Assembly (NCBI GenBank): GCA_965228975.1
Contig: OZ245851.1
Location: 3,410,001-3,474,000 of the forward strand
Reading direction: 5' to 3'
From: JAJFJD01 sp965228975
Lineage (GTDB): Bacteria > Pseudomonadota > Alphaproteobacteria > UBA8366
DNA: 64,000 bases
Below, one piece after another: positions 61,065 through 64,000 of the stretch (position 1 is the stretch's first letter; each line of letters opens with the position of its first letter). The position numbers were made by a program, and so were the translations under genes. Below the pieces are notes generated by a model. That model searched no databases and was not told the DNA's origin. It saw nothing but the letters and a program-made list of their open reading frames with translations.

Positions 61065-62282
61065 TCATACCTTACCCATCTCCAATGCACCACATGCGGC
61101 ACCCGTTTGCCCGCCGACCGTCCACAAATCAACATATGCGCGGACGGCGGCATCCTCGAAGCACGCTACGACATCGACAAAATCCGGCAAGACGTCGCGA
61201 AAGAGTCGATTGCGTCGGGGCCCGCATCACTTTGGCGCTACGGTGCGCTCTTGCCGGTCGATGACCTCGACAACCGCGTCACACTCTCCGAAGGATGGAC
61301 ACCGATGCTTTCCGCCACCGCGCTTGGTGAATCCATCGGATGCTCGAATATCCTCATTAAGGACGAGGGCCGAAATCCGAGCGGCACATTCAAGGACCGC
61401 GGCGCCGCCGTCGCCGTAAGCCGCATGCGCGAGTTGGGGGTCACGACAATCGCGCACAATAGCTCGGGCAACGCAGCCGGCAGTTGGGGGCTCTACGCAG
61501 CCCGCGCCGGACTACACTGCGTCAACCTCGTTCCCGACGATGTCCTACCTAGCAGTCTTCAGCAATCGGTCCTTGCCGGCGCACAAACAGTCATGCTGAC
61601 GGATCAATGGAAATTCAGCGGCGGTCTCATCTCGGATGCTGTTCGGACCCATGGCTGGTTCAATATCGGCACGCTCAAGGAGCCCTATCGCGTCGAAGGC
61701 AAGAAAACGATGGGCTACGAGATATGCGAGCAACTCGGGTGGCAACTCCCCGATGCCATCGTCTATCCGACCGGTGGCGGCCTCGGCGCGATTGCGATCT
61801 ACAAGGGGATTCGGGAACTCATGGCATTGGGGTGGGTCGAGGAAGGCCCGCTGCCAAAGTTAATTGTCTCACAATATGAAGGATGCGCACCGATTGTGCG
61901 GGCATTTCGAGAAGGGAAAGACAAAGCCGACCTTTGGGAGGATTTGGACGTACTGCCGGGCGGTCTGAAATCCACGATGCCGCCCGGCGACCGCGCGGTA
62001 CTTGAAATACTCCGGGAAACCGGCGGTAGCGCCTATACGGCAACGAACGACGAATCGATCCTCGCGGCAGCCGAAATCGTCCGGACGGAAGGTATCTTTC
62101 CTTGCCCTGAATCGGCAACGACGTTGGTCGCCCTGAAAAAGGCAATGGCCGATGGCATTGTGGATAATGATGCGACCGTCATCCTGCTGTCGACGGGATC
62201 CGGATTGAAATCCGTCGATGTCTTCCCGACTCCTGAGATCATCAAAACAAACGCCAACACACCACTAGCGTCGAACGAATAA
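61065..62282 (+). CDS. Threonine synthase-like PLP enzyme
   Basis: 405 residues from ATG 61065. It starts with a zinc-ribbon-like LQCTTCGTRLPADRPQINIC, then EGWTPMLSATALGESIGCSN, the PLP-Lys site EGRNPSGTFKDRGAAVAVSR, AHNSSGNAAGSWGLYAARAG and VYPTGGGLGAIAIYKGIREL. This matches the short threonine synthase/threonine dehydratase-like family of archaea and bacteria. It may not make threonine in primary metabolism as the neighbours are not thr genes. Confidence 0.82.
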   Translation, partial: SYLTHLQCTTCGTRLPADRPQINICADGGILEARYDIDKIRQDVAKESIASGPASLWRYGALLPVDDLDNRVTLSEGWTPMLSATALGESIGCSNILIKDEGRNPSGTFKDRGAAVAVSRMRELGVTTIAHNSSGNAAGSWGLYAARAGLHCVNLVPDDVLPSSLQQSVLAGAQTVMLTDQWKFSGGLISDAVRTHGWFNIGTLKEPYRVEGKKTMGYEICEQLGWQLPDAIVYPTGGGLGAIAIYKGIRELMALGWVEEGPLPKLIVSQYEGCAPIVRAFREGKDKADLWEDLDVLPGGLKSTMPPGDRAVLEILRETGGSAYTATNDESILAAAEIVRTEGIFPCPESATTLVALKKAMADGIVDNDATVILLSTGSGLKSVDVFPTPEIIKTNANTPLASNE

Positions 62283-62296
62283 AAAGGACCAAAGCA

Positions 62297-63691
62297 ATGG
62301 CAACAGGTACCGAGAATACCGCCGGCCAACCGGCTATCGCGGAACAAATCGCGGACTGGGCTAACGGCCTGACACCTTCTGAAATCCCCGCATCCGTGCG
62401 GGAGATGGCAGCAAACGTCGTGTTGGATTTTGCAGGGAATTGCGTATCCGTCCGCCAAATGGACTACGTGCAGAGCTTGGTCCGCGCATGGGACGGAACC
62501 GGCAACTGTACCGCGCTCGGCCATCCCGCCCCTTTTGACGCGGCAGGCGCGGCGGTCATAAACGGGACGGCCGCCCATGGCGAGGATTTCGACGACACGT
62601 ATGAAGGATCACCCGTCCATGCGGGCGCGCCGGCGATCCCTGCGATCTTGGCGGCCTGCGAAAGACATGGTCGAAGCGGCAGCGATGTTTTGATTGGGAT
62701 CGTGGTTGCGATGGAGGTGATGTGTCGGATGACCGTCGTGGCCCCAACGGCAATCCATCGCGCTGGGTTTCACCCTACCGCGGTGATCGGTGCAATGGGT
62801 GCCGCGGCCGGCGTAGGCGCCGCTACTGGGCTTTCATCCGGTCAGATTGCCAATGCACTCGGCATCGCCGGCAGCATGGCATCCGGAATCATCGAGTACC
62901 TGGCGGAAGGCACTTGGACGAAGCGGCTTCACCCGGGTTGGGCAGCACAATCCGGTCTTCGCGCCGCATCAATGGCACAGCAAGGCTTTACGGGTCCCCG
63001 GACGGTATTCGAAGGTACGCACGGATTCTTCTTCACCTTTGCCGATCCCTCAATCAACCAGGATCTGAGTCACCTGACCTCGGATTTGGGGAACGACTGG
63101 CGAATGCAACGCATCGCCTTCAAACCCTATGCTTGCGGCACAATGGCGCAACCATACATCGATTGCGCGATCAAGCTGGCCGAAATGGAAATCGACGCGG
63201 ACGACATTGCATCGATCGAGTGCGAAACCGGCGAAGGCATCGTTCATCGGCTTTGGGAACCGCTTGCCGAAAAACATGTTCCGTCGACACCCTACTCATC
63301 GAAATTCAGCATCCCTTATTTGATTGCCGTTGGATTTCTCGACCGGGCAGCCGGCTTGGCCCAATTCACCGATGCGCGCATCCGTGATCAGGACGTCTTG
63401 AATCTCGCGAAGAAAGTCAACTACGTCATCGATCCGGATAACGAATATCCCCGAAACTACTCCGGCCACATTCGGGCGACCATGCATGACGGCACCGAAC
63501 ACATCGTCCGTCAGGCGCATATGCGCGGCGGCACCCGCGAACCGTTGCAGCGCCGGGAAATCGTCGCGAAGTTCCAGAACAATGTCCGATTCGGTGGCTG
63601 GTCCGAACAACAAGGGGCAGCGCTGCAATCGTGGTGCGAGGACCTTTTCGATATGAAAGACTTGGACACGCTTTCAACGTTCCGCACCTAG
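62297..63691 (+). CDS. MmgE/PrpD family protein (second copy)
   Basis: 464 residues with the family hallmarks PASVREMAANVVLDFAGNCV, NGTAAHGEDFDDTYEGSPVH, HRAGFHPTAVIGAMGAAAGV, WTKRLHPGWAAQSGLRAASM and FKPYACGTMAQPYIDCAIKL. AAAGGACC precedes the ATG by 6 bases. It follows the threonine synthase-like gene by 14 bases, so it is probably co-transcribed with it. Confidence 0.87.
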   Translation: MATGTENTAGQPAIAEQIADWANGLTPSEIPASVREMAANVVLDFAGNCVSVRQMDYVQSLVRAWDGTGNCTALGHPAPFDAAGAAVINGTAAHGEDFDDTYEGSPVHAGAPAIPAILAACERHGRSGSDVLIGIVVAMEVMCRMTVVAPTAIHRAGFHPTAVIGAMGAAAGVGAATGLSSGQIANALGIAGSMASGIIEYLAEGTWTKRLHPGWAAQSGLRAASMAQQGFTGPRTVFEGTHGFFFTFADPSINQDLSHLTSDLGNDWRMQRIAFKPYACGTMAQPYIDCAIKLAEMEIDADDIASIECETGEGIVHRLWEPLAEKHVPSTPYSSKFSIPYLIAVGFLDRAAGLAQFTDARIRDQDVLNLAKKVNYVIDPDNEYPRNYSGHIRATMHDGTEHIVRQAHMRGGTREPLQRREIVAKFQNNVRFGGWSEQQGAALQSWCEDLFDMKDLDTLSTFRT

Positions 63692-63839
63692 CAATGCAAC
63701 ACGCCACCGACGCATAAATGCCACTGCGCTGTAACTTGATATACAATCGCGAAGAAGGCACAGTCAGCGACAATAAGAATTGCTCGGGATGGTAAGGTCC
63801 ACTGTCGCGCGGCATACAGACAGAGGAGGCGTTTCGATC

Positions 63840-64000
63840 ATGATTTGCCGTCGGCTGACTCTTTTCATAGTCGGCCTAATTCTGATGAGCACCGTTATTG
63901 CGCCGTCGCCAGGCATTGCCCAGGTGTCCGATACGGATCCAGGCGCATTCGTAACCCGCCTCGGCAATCGAACCATCGATTTCCTCTCCGACCCTGCGGC
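63840..64000 (+). CDS. MlaC-like phospholipid-binding protein, N-terminal part
   Basis: Runs off the right end of the window. MICRRLTLFIVGLILMSTVI, PSPGIAQVSD gives a signal peptide, followed by DPGAFVTRLGNRTIDFLSDP, the start typical of MlaC/Tgt2-type periplasmic lipid-binding proteins. GAGGAGG about 10 bases before the ATG supports the start. It may belong with the MlaF-like ATPase at 60179. Confidence 0.65.
   Translation, partial: MICRRLTLFIVGLILMSTVIAPSPGIAQVSDTDPGAFVTRLGNRTIDFLSDPA

Overview
The window looks like the chromosome of a high-GC alphaproteobacterium, probably a Rhodospirillales-type heterotroph. The host genes are typical of that group: paired MmgE/PrpD proteins, TauD/TfdA dioxygenases, zinc-less quinone oxidoreductases, class III CoA-transferase, DUF2333, a DUF4392 D-glutamate-cyclase-like protein, MlaF/MlaC-like lipid transport genes and a penicillin-binding-protein activator. 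No rRNA or tRNA gene and no CRISPR array was seen.

Layout. 1-22523 is host DNA: the 3' end of an MFS transporter, tandem quinone oxidoreductases, two divergent TauD-like dioxygenases, a TylF-like methyltransferase, MmgE/PrpD, DUF2333, DUF4392, a minus-strand acyl-CoA/CoA-transferase block, then a minus-strand cluster (TPR/2OG-oxygenase, NodU/CmcH carbamoyltransferase, TPR protein, HemL-like aminotransferase, aldo/keto reductase) that resembles a small modification or biosynthesis cluster, and a lipoprotein-like PBP activator. About 22560-57091 is a podovirus-like (T7-architecture) prophage or domesticated phage, almost all on the minus strand: terminase, portal, scaffold, capsid, internal virion protein, tail tubular proteins A and B, gp13/gp14-like proteins, several receptor-binding proteins and an Rz/Rz1-type lysis end. 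I see no integrase, repressor, DNA polymerase or RNA polymerase in it. 57351-64000 is host DNA again: an unknown membrane-anchored protein, hotdog thioesterase, class IV aminotransferase, a small secreted peptide, an MlaF-like ATPase, a threonine-synthase-like enzyme, a second MmgE/PrpD and the start of an MlaC-like protein.

The most interesting part is the phage block. Six genes (30217-31020, 32838-35318, 38230-39243, 40355-41206, 43259-44671, 46326-47288) carry unlike C-terminal domains that look like toxins: two related BECR-type nucleases, a ParB-like domain, a DUF6973-like domain, a GH108 muramidase with its catalytic Glu, and a lytic-transglycosylase-like domain. They sit behind related N-termini (an SLF..P start, a RIPI.P motif, a Q.AESP. 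motif, or the first ~76 residues of the internal virion protein). Most are next to probable immunity genes, some duplicated and some on the opposite strand: a cytosolic acidic protein, a signal-peptide protein made of two tandem domains, a tandem pair of signal-anchor proteins, and a pair of four-helix membrane proteins of which one is broken by a single in-frame TGA. A 228-bp direct repeat links a toxin cassette to the full internal virion protein gene, which is the arrangement expected for toxin-tip exchange. The large terminase is split into an ATPase half (56185) and a nuclease half (41979) lying 14.2 kb apart. Two copies of an unrecognised structured repeat lie at the 3' end of one toxin gene. 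Together these suggest a phage particle, possibly domesticated, that carries or exchanges polymorphic toxins. This is an inference from sequence only.
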